Assembly (NCBI GenBank): GCA_965220185.1
Contig: OZ244807.1
Coordinates: 1,240,001-1,304,000, forward strand
Origin: Azotimanducus sp965220185
GTDB taxonomy: Bacteria > Pseudomonadota > Gammaproteobacteria > Pseudomonadales > Azotimanducaceae
DNA: 64,000 nucleotides
Direction of reading: 5' to 3'
Within the stretch, counting starts at the first letter, position 1; each line of letters starts with the position of its first letter. Of the stretch, positions 53,381 to 64,000 are shown one piece after another. Under the pieces are notes generated by a model. That model saw nothing but the letters and a program-made list of their open reading frames with translations, was not told the DNA's origin and did not search any database. The translations under genes were made by a program, and so were the position numbers.

Positions 53381-53759
53381 AACCGGCCTTGTGGGCCTGC
53401 TCATCGCCATCACCTTCGCGCTCATTGCGATCGTGCTCTTGCAGCGCGGCAAAGGTGCTGACATCGGAGCCGCTTTCGGTAGCGGTGCCTCCAATACCGT
53501 CTTCGGCAGCGCCGGATCGCTGTCATTCCTGACCAAAACGACTGCGTGGCTCGCGTTTGCGTTTTTCCTTGTCTCCTTTGGACTCGCCTATACCGCGCGG
53601 GAGCGCGCTGAATCCGAGGGAGAGGTTGGCATTCCGCAAGTGACAGAAATGGTCGAAGAATTCGCTGAACAAGACGGCGAGGAAACTGCGCCCGATGACG
53701 AAAACTACCCCGAGATCCCCGATTTCGAAGAAGTCCCAGACCTGCCCCCGGATATCTAG
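53367..53759 (+). CDS. secG: Protein translocase subunit SecG
   Basis: 130 residues from ATG 53367 (GGGAAG upstream), overlapping tpiA. Two membrane segments (GLVGLLIAITFALIAIVLL and TAWLAFAFFLVSFGLAYT) flank the conserved LLQRGKGADIGAAFGSGASNTVFGS loop. An acidic Pro/Glu tail follows. An inverted repeat GCCCCC...GGGGGC (53744-53764) spans the stop; it has no T tract. Confidence 0.94.
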   Translation: MSMLETGLVGLLIAITFALIAIVLLQRGKGADIGAAFGSGASNTVFGSAGSLSFLTKTTAWLAFAFFLVSFGLAYTARERAESEGEVGIPQVTEMVEEFAEQDGEETAPDDENYPEIPDFEEVPDLPPDI

Positions 53760-53842
53760 GGGGCCTGTGATTAAGTCTGCAAAGCCAACGCATGCCAGAA
53801 ATCGCTACTATGCGCGCTGCACAGCCATAAAAGAATCAGCAC

Positions 53843-54979
53843 ATGCGTTCCCCAATCTGCGATCAGCTCGAAATCGAGTTCCCGCTGCTCGCGTTCACCC
53901 ATTGCCGTGATGTCGTCGTAGCGGTCTCCAAGGCCGGTGGCATGGGCGTGCTCGGTGCCGCCACATATACCCCAGAACAGCTCCAAATAGAACTTAATTG
54001 GATCAATGACCACATAGATGGGAAACCCTATGGTGTGGACTTGATTGCGCCTGCAACCATGGCTGCGACACATGATGCGCCGCCCGCAGCGCTGGCCGCT
54101 ATGGTGCCAGAAGAAAATCGACAATTCGCGCTCGAGGTTCTCGCGAAATACCACATCGACGGCTCGCAAGTGTATGGGCACATGCCGGGATCAGGTCAAG
54201 GCTTCCTTGACGAAGAGCGCGCTGGCACGGTCATTGACGTTGCTTTCTCGCACCCGATCAAGCTCATCGCCAACGCGCTTGGCGTGCCCCCGAAATACAT
54301 GATCGAGATGGGCAAGCGTCACGGCGTTGCGACCGCGGCGCTGGTCGGCGCCAAGGAGCACGCGGTCAAGCAGGTGGCGGCTGGCGTGGATATGCTGGTC
54401 GTCGCTGGCACAGAGGCTGGCGGGCACTGCGGCGATGTCTCGACCATGGTGCTTGTTCCGGAAGTTGTGAAGGCTGTTGAAGGCTCGGATGTGTCGATCC
54501 TTGCCGCAGGCGGCATCGTCACAGGCCGGCAGATGGCGGCGTGCATGGCCATGGGCGCGCACGGCGCATGGACGGCATCCATGTGGCTGACCACGATCGA
54601 AGCTGAAACGCCGATGCACATCAAGGAAAAGTACGTTGAGGCCACGTCGCGCGAAACTGTGCGATCAAAAGCACGAACAGGGAAGTTTTCGCGTCAGCTT
54701 CGCTCGCCGTGGACCGATGCCTGGGAGTCCGAAGCGTCTCCCGGTTCGTTGCCCATGCCGCTGCAGTCCCTCGTTTCGGAGCCGCCGCTGTCAAAAGTCG
54801 CCAAGCTTGCCGAAGGCGGGCATGAAGGCGCGCGCCAGCTTGCCACCTACTTTGTCGGGCAGGGCGTGGGTCTCATGGACAGCATCCAATCGACGCGCGA
54901 TGTCATGCGCGAGTTCATCGAAGACTACTTGGAGGCGGTCGAGCGACTTGCCGGTGTCGTCGGCGACGAGTGCACTTGA
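53843..54979 (+). CDS. Nitronate monooxygenase-like flavoprotein (NPD family)
   Basis: 378 residues, TIM barrel of the 2-nitropropane dioxygenase/IMPDH-like group: N-terminal PLLAFTHCRDVVVAVSKAGGMGVLGA, a VVAGTEAGGHCGDVSTMVLVPEV segment (flavin phosphate site and catalytic-type His) and ILAAGGIVTGRQMAACMAMGAHGAWTAS. Members oxidise nitronates or act as enoyl reductases; which applies is unknown. The gene lies between secG and ileS and its stop overlaps a possible upstream start of ileS. Confidence 0.85.
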   Translation: MRSPICDQLEIEFPLLAFTHCRDVVVAVSKAGGMGVLGAATYTPEQLQIELNWINDHIDGKPYGVDLIAPATMAATHDAPPAALAAMVPEENRQFALEVLAKYHIDGSQVYGHMPGSGQGFLDEERAGTVIDVAFSHPIKLIANALGVPPKYMIEMGKRHGVATAALVGAKEHAVKQVAAGVDMLVVAGTEAGGHCGDVSTMVLVPEVVKAVEGSDVSILAAGGIVTGRQMAACMAMGAHGAWTASMWLTTIEAETPMHIKEKYVEATSRETVRSKARTGKFSRQLRSPWTDAWESEASPGSLPMPLQSLVSEPPLSKVAKLAEGGHEGARQLATYFVGQGVGLMDSIQSTRDVMREFIEDYLEAVERLAGVVGDECT

Positions 54980-54987
54980 ATCCAATC

Positions 54988-58116
<3,129 letters not shown>

Positions 58117-58132
58117 AAACTATGCGCTACAG

Positions 58133-59398
58133 CTATCGCCATTCAAACCGCACATGAAGATGCGCAAGATTACGCAGCACGAAGCTTGGTTCGGCTTCTG
58201 GCGCAGGCTTGTCTGGGTCGAGCGAAAGGTGCTTCATGCGCTTGATGAACGATGCGAATCCGAGATTCAGTTCCTGGCGTGCGAGTGGTGCGCCGATGCA
58301 GTGATGCACGCCTGAGCTAAACGCCATTTGCATGCCTGCCTTGGGCCTGTCGATCACCACCTCGTCTGGCGCTTCGAACATGCGCTCATCGCGATTCGCT
58401 GCGCCGAAGCGAAGCATAACCACGTCGCCCGTCTTCAGAGGATAGCCGCCGAGTTCGGTATCGACGGTAACGATTCTCGGCAAGCCTTGCACTGGTGACT
58501 CGATACGCAGGACCTCCTCGACAAAGGTGCGAATCTTCTCGGGATTGGCGTGTAATTCATCCTGCAATTCGGGATGCTGGCACAGGGCGAGTATGCCCCA
58601 GCCAAACGCACTCGTCGTGGTCTCGTGGCCGGCGACTAGAAACTGCCGCAGGATGCTCGCCGCTTCACCATGAGTGAGCAACCTGTTTTCGGGTTCGAGT
58701 CGCGATGTCGCGAGCATCGAAATCATGTCGTCGCAGGGATCGCTGCGACGTTCTTCCAAAATCCGCAGCAGCAGGCGCTGCAAGTCAAGCTCGATTTGTG
58801 CGCGGCGAATGAACTCGTCGTCCTCGTACATGTTGATGCGAAGCGCATCTGCGAGCACGCTGGCGCCGCGTTCAAACACCTCGCGGTCCTCCGCTGGCAC
58901 ACCCAAGCGGTCACCAATAATGGTCAGTGGGATTGGGAATGCGATTTTTGAAATAAACTCAATTTCTGTGCTATTTCCAAGGTCGTCCAGGGTCTTGTCA
59001 ATGACCTTCTGCACCGATTCTTCCGCACTCTTGATGCGCGATCCAGTGAACAGCTTGTCGACGAGGCTGCGGTAGGCGGTGTGCTCTGGGCGGTCGAGGG
59101 TAAGCATCGTCGGTGGCTCGGGCACAAGCTGCTTCCTCAAGTGCTCGATCTTCTCTTGTGTCTCAGGCGAGGCACCTTGAAAGCGCATCTCTTGCGGTCT
59201 TTGCAGAAAGCTGCCAACCTCGCTCGAATAGGTCTCCGCGTCGCGCAAGGCTTCACGCAAGAGATCATAGCGCGAGACGACATGCAGGCCGAGTTCCTTG
59301 GAAAAGTACACGGGCGCTTCGTCGCGCAGGCGCTTATGCGCCGCGTGCGGCGATTTGAGGGTTTCAATGTCGAAAAGCTGAATGTCTTCCACTAGCAC
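58133..59398 (-). CDS. Cytochrome P450
   Basis: 421 residues, soluble bacterial class. I-helix oxygen-binding AGHETTTSAFGW, ExxR in FVEEVLRIESPVQ, and haem loop FSSGVHHCIGAPLARQEL with the Cys ligand. It hydroxylates an unknown hydrophobic substrate and needs a ferredoxin or ferredoxin reductase encoded elsewhere. It overlaps glnD by 7 bp at its start and is convergent with ileS. Confidence 0.95.
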   Translation of the reverse strand: MLVEDIQLFDIETLKSPHAAHKRLRDEAPVYFSKELGLHVVSRYDLLREALRDAETYSSEVGSFLQRPQEMRFQGASPETQEKIEHLRKQLVPEPPTMLTLDRPEHTAYRSLVDKLFTGSRIKSAEESVQKVIDKTLDDLGNSTEIEFISKIAFPIPLTIIGDRLGVPAEDREVFERGASVLADALRINMYEDDEFIRRAQIELDLQRLLLRILEERRSDPCDDMISMLATSRLEPENRLLTHGEAASILRQFLVAGHETTTSAFGWGILALCQHPELQDELHANPEKIRTFVEEVLRIESPVQGLPRIVTVDTELGGYPLKTGDVVMLRFGAANRDERMFEAPDEVVIDRPKAGMQMAFSSGVHHCIGAPLARQELNLGFASFIKRMKHLSLDPDKPAPEAEPSFVLRNLAHLHVRFEWR

Positions 59399-62037
59399 CC
59401 CGCTTCCACAAGCTGCCTGCGAATGGACTCCGCGAGCGCGTTTTGCCGGTCGCTGTCGGAGACCGGCGCACCGTCGGTTTGCGTGATTATGAAGCTGTCT
59501 TGGACGCGCTCGCCTAGGGTTGACACGCGGGCACTACGAATCGTCAGATCGTGACTGACGAGGGCGCGCACGATCAAGGTCAGCACACCCGGGCGCTCAC
59601 GGCACTCGATTTGCAGGCTTGACACCTCAAGATCGTCCTCTTCATCGAATTGCACCTTGACTGGCACATGAAAGTATTGCAGCTCGCGTCTTGGACGCCG
59701 CGCGGAGATCCTGGCAACTGCCTCATCGACTTGCGTTTTGCTTTGCGGCGTTTGCAGCGCGGCGACAAGTGCCTCCGTGATTGCCGTGAATCGTCGCTTG
59801 GAGCGGCCAACATAGCCTTTCTCCTCGTCGAGCACGATGTAGGTGGCGAAGCGCATTCCGCCACGCGTGGTCGAGAGCCAGGCCGCGTGGATGGAAAGCC
59901 CCATGAGGCTGAGGCGCGCAAGCGTCAGCAGCATCAGATCGGGCGTGTCCCGGGTGGCGACAAAGACGAGCGTCGCGCCTTCGCCTTCAAGCTGCTTCGG
60001 TACGTCACGGACTGCCACAAGCGGCCCCTCTTCCTGTTCGCGTTGCGCGAGCAGCTGGGTAAATTCAGCGATGTGCCGCGGGCTGTGGACAAGGAAAAAC
60101 TCATCAGGCGGATCGTCCCAAATCTGCGCCGCGGCATCCTCTTTTATACCACCCTTTTCGAGCCGCCTCAGAGCAAGACGCTTGGCGTCGCGCACCTTTT
60201 CAGCTCTGCCAGGAGATGTATCCGAGCCTCGCCTGAGCATTTTGCGCGTTTCCGTGTAAAGCTGACTCATAAGCGCCGCACGCCAGCTATTCCACAGGGA
60301 CGGATCGGTCGCGGTGATATCAGCGACCGTCAGCGTATAGAGATAGTCAAGCCGCGTCCGGTTGGTCACAAACTGCGCAAAGGTGCGGATGACTTCGGGG
60401 TCGCTCAAGTCCTCACCTTGCGAAACCTTCGACATGACGAGATGATGTCGAACCAGCCATTGGGCGAGCTCTGTCTGCTCAGCAGACAGCCCGAGGCGCT
60501 TGCAAAACTGCACGACATCGCGCGCGCCATGCTCTGAATGATCGCCATCCCTGCCTTTGCCGAGATCATGAAAGAGAGCGGCGATATAAAGCGTTTCAAG
60601 GCGCCGCAGTCGCTTCATGCAATGTGCGGCAATGGGGAACTTCTCGCGTGCGGAGCGGTAACGAAAGCGGCGCAGATTGCGAATCAGTTGCAGCGTGTGG
60701 GCATCCACCGTGTAGATATGAAAGAGGTCGTGCTGCATTTGCCCGACGACATCGCCAAATTCGGGGATGTAGCGTTGCAGCAGTCCGTAGCGGCGCATGC
60801 GGTTCAATTGCGAGACGAGCGTGAAGGGCGCGCGCAGAAGCTCGAGGAACAGGAAAGCCACGCGAGAATCGTTGCGAAAGGCATCATCGACGTGCTTGAC
60901 AGCTTGTCGCACAAGCCGAATCGTTGAGGCGCGCACGCCGCCGATGTCGGGCCTGTGTGCAAGCACCACCATCATCTCTATCATCGCCCACGGCTGCTTC
61001 TCAAAGACATCCGACTCTTTGGCGGCGAGATAGCCATCGTGAACTACGAACCTGTCATTCAAGGGGCGGGTCACAGGCGCTGCGTGTACGCGCAAGATCG
61101 CCTCGTCGAACTGCTGCAGCAAGAGATCGCTCACGCCGACAAGCGCTTGCACATGTTTGTAATAGTCGTGCATGAACGCTTCGATGCGGGCTTTGATGCT
61201 GTTGCCGGGGTAGCCAAAGAGTTCGGCGAGTTCTTGCTGGTATTCGAATCGCAATTGCTCTTGTTTGCGTCCGACAATCATGTGCAGCCCCCAGCGGACG
61301 CGCTTGAGAAATGTGTGTGATGCACTTAAGGATTCGGCATCGTCATGCTCCATGAAACCTCGCGAGGCGGCGTTCTCACGACGTTGCAGGCCAAACGAGC
61401 GTCGCATGATCCAGTCAATTGTATGTACGTCTCGCAAGCCTCCGGGCGAAGATTTGACATCAGGCTCAAGGCCGTAGGAGACATTGTCGTAGTGCTTGTG
61501 GCGCTTTTCCTGCTCGTCAACCTTGGCGCGGAAGAACTTGGCTTGTGGCCATATTTCATCGTAGGCGAAGAGATTGCCGAGGTGCTGATCAAGTTCCGGG
61601 GCGCCGGCGAGCTGCCTGCGCTCCAACAGCGAGGTGGCAATGGTGAGGTCATCGTCGGCAGCGCTGCGGCACTCCTCCAGAGTGCGAACGCTGTGCCCGA
61701 TCTCAAGCCCAAGGTTCCACAGCGAACGAACAAACTGCTCGATGTACGCAGCAAATGAGGCAATATCGGTTTCCGAAACCACCAGGACATCCACATCCGA
61801 GTGTGGATGCAGTTCGCCCCGCCCGTAGCCGCCGACAGCGAAGAGGCCGAGCGTGCGGCTTGCGAGGTCCGGCCAGTCCACGGCGTTCCATAGTGTGAGA
61901 ATGCACTGATCAACGCACGCGGTGCGTTCGGCGAGTAGGGTATCGATCTCGACACCGATACGAAACCGCTCGTGCAGCAATTGATCGTGAGTGGCGATCT
62001 GCTCGCGTGGGGATGTTGGTTCAGTTGATGTGGTCAT
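59392..62037 (-). CDS. glnD: [Protein-PII] uridylyltransferase/removing enzyme
   Basis: About 881 residues from ATG 62037 (MTTSTEPTSPREQ); a longer frame to 62163 overlaps the upstream gene. Nucleotidyltransferase motif GGYGRGELHPHSDVD near residue 65; HD domain with AALFHDLGKGRDGDHSEHGA in the middle; two C-terminal ACT domains (IRFA-type VAIVFVATRDTPDLM region and ECRERPGVLTLIVRAL). It senses glutamine and modifies PII, thereby controlling glnA. The start lies inside the end of the AAA ATPase gene. Confidence 0.95.
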   Translation of the reverse strand: MTTSTEPTSPREQIATHDQLLHERFRIGVEIDTLLAERTACVDQCILTLWNAVDWPDLASRTLGLFAVGGYGRGELHPHSDVDVLVVSETDIASFAAYIEQFVRSLWNLGLEIGHSVRTLEECRSAADDDLTIATSLLERRQLAGAPELDQHLGNLFAYDEIWPQAKFFRAKVDEQEKRHKHYDNVSYGLEPDVKSSPGGLRDVHTIDWIMRRSFGLQRRENAASRGFMEHDDAESLSASHTFLKRVRWGLHMIVGRKQEQLRFEYQQELAELFGYPGNSIKARIEAFMHDYYKHVQALVGVSDLLLQQFDEAILRVHAAPVTRPLNDRFVVHDGYLAAKESDVFEKQPWAMIEMMVVLAHRPDIGGVRASTIRLVRQAVKHVDDAFRNDSRVAFLFLELLRAPFTLVSQLNRMRRYGLLQRYIPEFGDVVGQMQHDLFHIYTVDAHTLQLIRNLRRFRYRSAREKFPIAAHCMKRLRRLETLYIAALFHDLGKGRDGDHSEHGARDVVQFCKRLGLSAEQTELAQWLVRHHLVMSKVSQGEDLSDPEVIRTFAQFVTNRTRLDYLYTLTVADITATDPSLWNSWRAALMSQLYTETRKMLRRGSDTSPGRAEKVRDAKRLALRRLEKGGIKEDAAAQIWDDPPDEFFLVHSPRHIAEFTQLLAQREQEEGPLVAVRDVPKQLEGEGATLVFVATRDTPDLMLLTLARLSLMGLSIHAAWLSTTRGGMRFATYIVLDEEKGYVGRSKRRFTAITEALVAALQTPQSKTQVDEAVARISARRPRRELQYFHVPVKVQFDEEDDLEVSSLQIECRERPGVLTLIVRALVSHDLTIRSARVSTLGERVQDSFIITQTDGAPVSDSDRQNALAESIRRQLVEAGC

Positions 62038-63163
62038 GTGCCCAGTCCGCCATTGATGGAATGGCGATTTCAAAACCCGTGCTCGACTCCACAACGATGC
62101 CTCGCTGCACGAGCGCTTCGGCAAACGCAAGCCCTTGCTCTGGCTCAAACGGAAAGTCGCCATGCACGCCGTGCCGCTCGATCACCCGCTTGCACAGGCT
62201 CGCGAGCTCACGGATTGTGTTGATCGAGTGCGTTTCACGCAGCGCATCAAGCATTCGAAGGGTCAGTGCCTCATCTTGCGCAAGCAGTGGATCATTGATG
62301 CGCGAGGCGTAATAGCGCGCGCGACTTTCGTCTGACTTGTCTTTGATGCGCCCGAAATCAGCACGTTCAAGGTCGCCATCCACATCCTCAAGGAGCAATT
62401 CGTCGCGCAGCGCGTTTTGCGCGCGATTGAGGTGTCGCGGCCAGCCAAACGACACTCTCGCGATGCGCTGGGCAGCGTCTTCGTGGTCGCCCGTTGCGCC
62501 AATCGTGTTCAGCATGTTCATGGTTGAGTCAACACACTCGCCGAGCGCCATCGCGCCCATGCTGTGAGTTGCGTCTTCCGCGAGGCGAGACATGCCGGGA
62601 ATGCTCTCAATGCGTCTTTGCGTTTGACTGAGTCCCGTCAGCAACACTACGCAAGGCCAGCCTATGCCTTTCGCGTGGAGCGTCTTGAGAAATGGGTTGA
62701 ACTTGTCGCCCATTGAATGAGCTTCGTCGATGTGAATGACGATGTCCGCGGATTTCGAGATTGCTTTCAATCCGCTTGACTTGACAATGTGAGCAAGCCG
62801 GTCCTTACCAATGAGTGAGAGCGCGATTTCGGCCACTTCCTTGACGATCTCAGCAGGCTTGTTGGCCGCGGCAGCCGCTTCATGGATGGCAATGGCCAAG
62901 CTCTCTTTATCGAAATCATCGGACTCTGAAAATCTTGTGAAGAGGGTGTGCTCGCCTGATATCTGCGATAAGTGATCCGCGAGCGATGTCTTGCCGCATC
63001 CTGGCGCTCCCTGATAGATGCGGAAGACCGCTTGTGCCTTTTGCCGGGCGGTGTCAAGCGCTGCGTTGAAAGAGGCTATCTCTGCATGCCGACCAGCAAA
63101 GAAAGGCGCAACATCACGGTCGCTCAGATGTAGCTCTCGTGCCAGTTGGCGGTCAAATGTCAC
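62021..63163 (-). CDS. AAA-type ATPase of unknown function
   Basis: 380 residues. P-loop IYQGAPGCGKTSLADHL near residue 50; Walker B IVIHIDEAHSM near 140; sensor-like VVLLTGLSQTQRRI; an arginine-rich segment WPRHLNRAQNALRDELLLED; and a helical, winged-helix-like C-terminus. The layout recalls ORC/TniB-like or STAND-type ATPases, but I cannot assign a family. It lies between MITE copy 2 and glnD, overlapping glnD by 17 bp. Confidence 0.65.
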   Translation of the reverse strand: MTFDRQLARELHLSDRDVAPFFAGRHAEIASFNAALDTARQKAQAVFRIYQGAPGCGKTSLADHLSQISGEHTLFTRFSESDDFDKESLAIAIHEAAAAANKPAEIVKEVAEIALSLIGKDRLAHIVKSSGLKAISKSADIVIHIDEAHSMGDKFNPFLKTLHAKGIGWPCVVLLTGLSQTQRRIESIPGMSRLAEDATHSMGAMALGECVDSTMNMLNTIGATGDHEDAAQRIARVSFGWPRHLNRAQNALRDELLLEDVDGDLERADFGRIKDKSDESRARYYASRINDPLLAQDEALTLRMLDALRETHSINTIRELASLCKRVIERHGVHGDFPFEPEQGLAFAEALVQRGIVVESSTGFEIAIPSMADWAHDHIN

Positions 63164-63175
63164 GTTGTCACCCTG

Positions 63176-63342
63176 CTAGGAGTCTGCGCCGTAGGAAGTC
63201 ACGATAGCGAAAATCCGCTCCCGCCGCCCGTTTGGACGGTCGATTGAGGATAATATCGAGCTATATTTGACGAGATCGAACGTCCAAACGGGCGGCGGGA
63301 GCGGATTTGCAGCCGTGAATTCCTGCGGCGCAGACTCCTAGG
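63176..63342. repeat. Palindromic MITE-like element, copy 2
   Basis: 167 bp bounded by CTAGGAGTCTGCGCCGTAGG and its inverse. Inner arms 63211-63238 and 63281-63308 are a perfect 28-bp inverted repeat, so the transcript or single strand would fold into a long hairpin. The core is almost identical to copy 1 at 31025-31193. It lies between the AAA ATPase start and the end of the DUF4143 gene. Confidence 0.85.
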
Positions 63343-63361
63343 GCAGTCTATTTGGAGGACA

Positions 63362-64000
63362 CTACACCAGTTCGGAGAGGAAAACATGCGCCGGTGTGAC
63401 TCGGATGCCGGTCGCGGTCCGGTAGTGCTTGCGGCCCTCGGTGGCGATTTGCCAGGCTGCGGCCTTGGGGAATTTGCCCTTCAGGTATTTCAGGCCCCTT
63501 GCAGGGTCGCTGTCGGAGAGCTTGCACTCCACCAGCAGGGTCGGCTCGCGGCGGTCTGTCACGACAAAATCAACTTCGCGCCCGTCGCGGTCGCGGTAAT
63601 AGTGGAGCGCCAAGTCATCACCGAAGGCATCCTGGCGCCAATGCACCCACTTCAGCAGGTGGCAGGCGACAAGATTCTCGAACCTCGCCCCTGCATCAGG
63701 AATGATCGACCAGTCGAAGTGGAAGTGCTTGGTTTCCTTCTGCACTGCTCGGCTATTTTGGCCGGTCAGCGGGGATAAGCGAAAGATCGTGTACAGGCGC
63801 TCGAAAGCGTCGAGCCACGCGCTCATCGTGTGGTGGCTCACTCGCAGGAGCTCTCGCAGCGCATTGATTGAGAGCGGCGAGCCGACTCGGTCGGGCAGGG
63901 CGATAAGCGTCGCCTCCGCTTGGCCGAGATCGCGGATGCCTTCAAGCGAAGCTGCCTCTTCTTTGATGATGCGGCTTCGGTATTGCATCGACCAGCGACG
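63362..64000 (-). CDS. AAA_14/DUF4143-family ATPase, 5' partial (C-terminal part)
   Basis: The frame is open to the right edge (RRWS before Met at 63988). It shows the middle and C-terminal DUF4143 pattern: LSINALRELLRVSHHTMSAWLDAFERLY, LSPLTGQNSRAVQKETKHFHFDW, GARFENLVACHLLKW, YYRDRDGREVDFVV and LLVECKLSD (nuclease-like fold). The N-terminal P-loop part would lie beyond the window. A second, broken gene of this family is at 28449-29349. Role unknown; such genes are often scattered accessory ATPases. Confidence 0.85.
   Translation of the reverse strand, partial: RRWSMQYRSRIIKEEAASLEGIRDLGQAEATLIALPDRVGSPLSINALRELLRVSHHTMSAWLDAFERLYTIFRLSPLTGQNSRAVQKETKHFHFDWSIIPDAGARFENLVACHLLKWVHWRQDAFGDDLALHYYRDRDGREVDFVVTDRREPTLLVECKLSDSDPARGLKYLKGKFPKAAAWQIATEGRKHYRTATGIRVTPAHVFLSELV

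Noticed and set aside
53744..53764. GCCCCC...GGGGGC at the secG stop as a rho-independent terminator
   Set aside because: No T tract follows; it may be a weak hairpin only.

Overview
The window is a piece of a gammaproteobacterial chromosome with high-GC coding sequence. The 16S rRNA gene has gammaproteobacterial character, and the pilBCD-coaE, ftsH-glmM-tpiA-secG, glnD, glnA and suf gene orders fit that class. TonB-dependent uptake, a cytochrome P450, KstD-like FAD proteins and EthD/NTF2-like proteins suggest a free-living or marine/host-associated organism that degrades complex organic matter. I cannot name a genus.

Layout. 1-2849: oxaloacetate decarboxylase alpha (cut by the left edge) and beta, a Na+-pumping decarboxylase. 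2859-8062: an accessory island holding a decayed CBM9-like gene, a BrnT toxin, and a very large GHKL-ATPase/DEAD-helicase gene whose 5' end is fused to an antitoxin-like N-terminus and whose middle is broken by a frameshift. A tRNA-Arg(CCT) follows. 8225-10584: two redox enzymes. 10664-22952: a peptidoglycan/amino-sugar scavenging locus (murQ, GntR regulator, nagB-II, nagA, a BadF-type sugar kinase, TonB receptor, PhoX-like protein, NamZ-type exo-muramidase, KstD-like FAD enzyme). Related GGTC-containing operator-like sites lie in front of murQ and in the kinase/TonB-receptor divergent promoter. 23052-25015: a gene graveyard in which an IS630-type element splits an AlbA/RecG-like regulator gene, next to a decayed duplicate of the namZ/KstD junction. 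25175-30694: an AT-rich secreted protein, two NTF2-like proteins, an EthD-like protein, a Phd/VapC-type toxin-antitoxin pair, a deleted AAA_14/DUF4143 gene and two arsenosugar-type glycosyltransferases.

31202-42824 (minus strand) is a housekeeping block: sufBCDSA-sufT-sufE, pyruvate kinase, glutamine synthetase, GAPDH, a GAPDH paralogue without the catalytic cysteine, and a GST. 43083-47173 is pilBCD-coaE. 47267-49192 is a stand-alone 16S rRNA unit with promoter, boxA and processing stem but no 23S/5S/tRNA behind it. 49331-53759 is ftsH-glmM-tpiA-secG. 53843-58116 holds a nitronate-monooxygenase-like gene and a eukaryote-like (type 2) isoleucyl-tRNA synthetase. 58133-64000 (minus strand) holds a P450, glnD, an AAA ATPase and a DUF4143 gene cut by the right edge. 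A palindromic element of about 168 bp (MITE-like) occurs twice, at 31025 and 63176.

The strongest leads are the antitoxin-fused ATPase/helicase locus, the two-copy palindromic element, the orphan 16S gene with changes at near-universal positions, the cysteine-less GAPDH beside a normal one, and the MurNAc/GlcNAc scavenging regulon. All calls come from reading the sequence; no database search was run.
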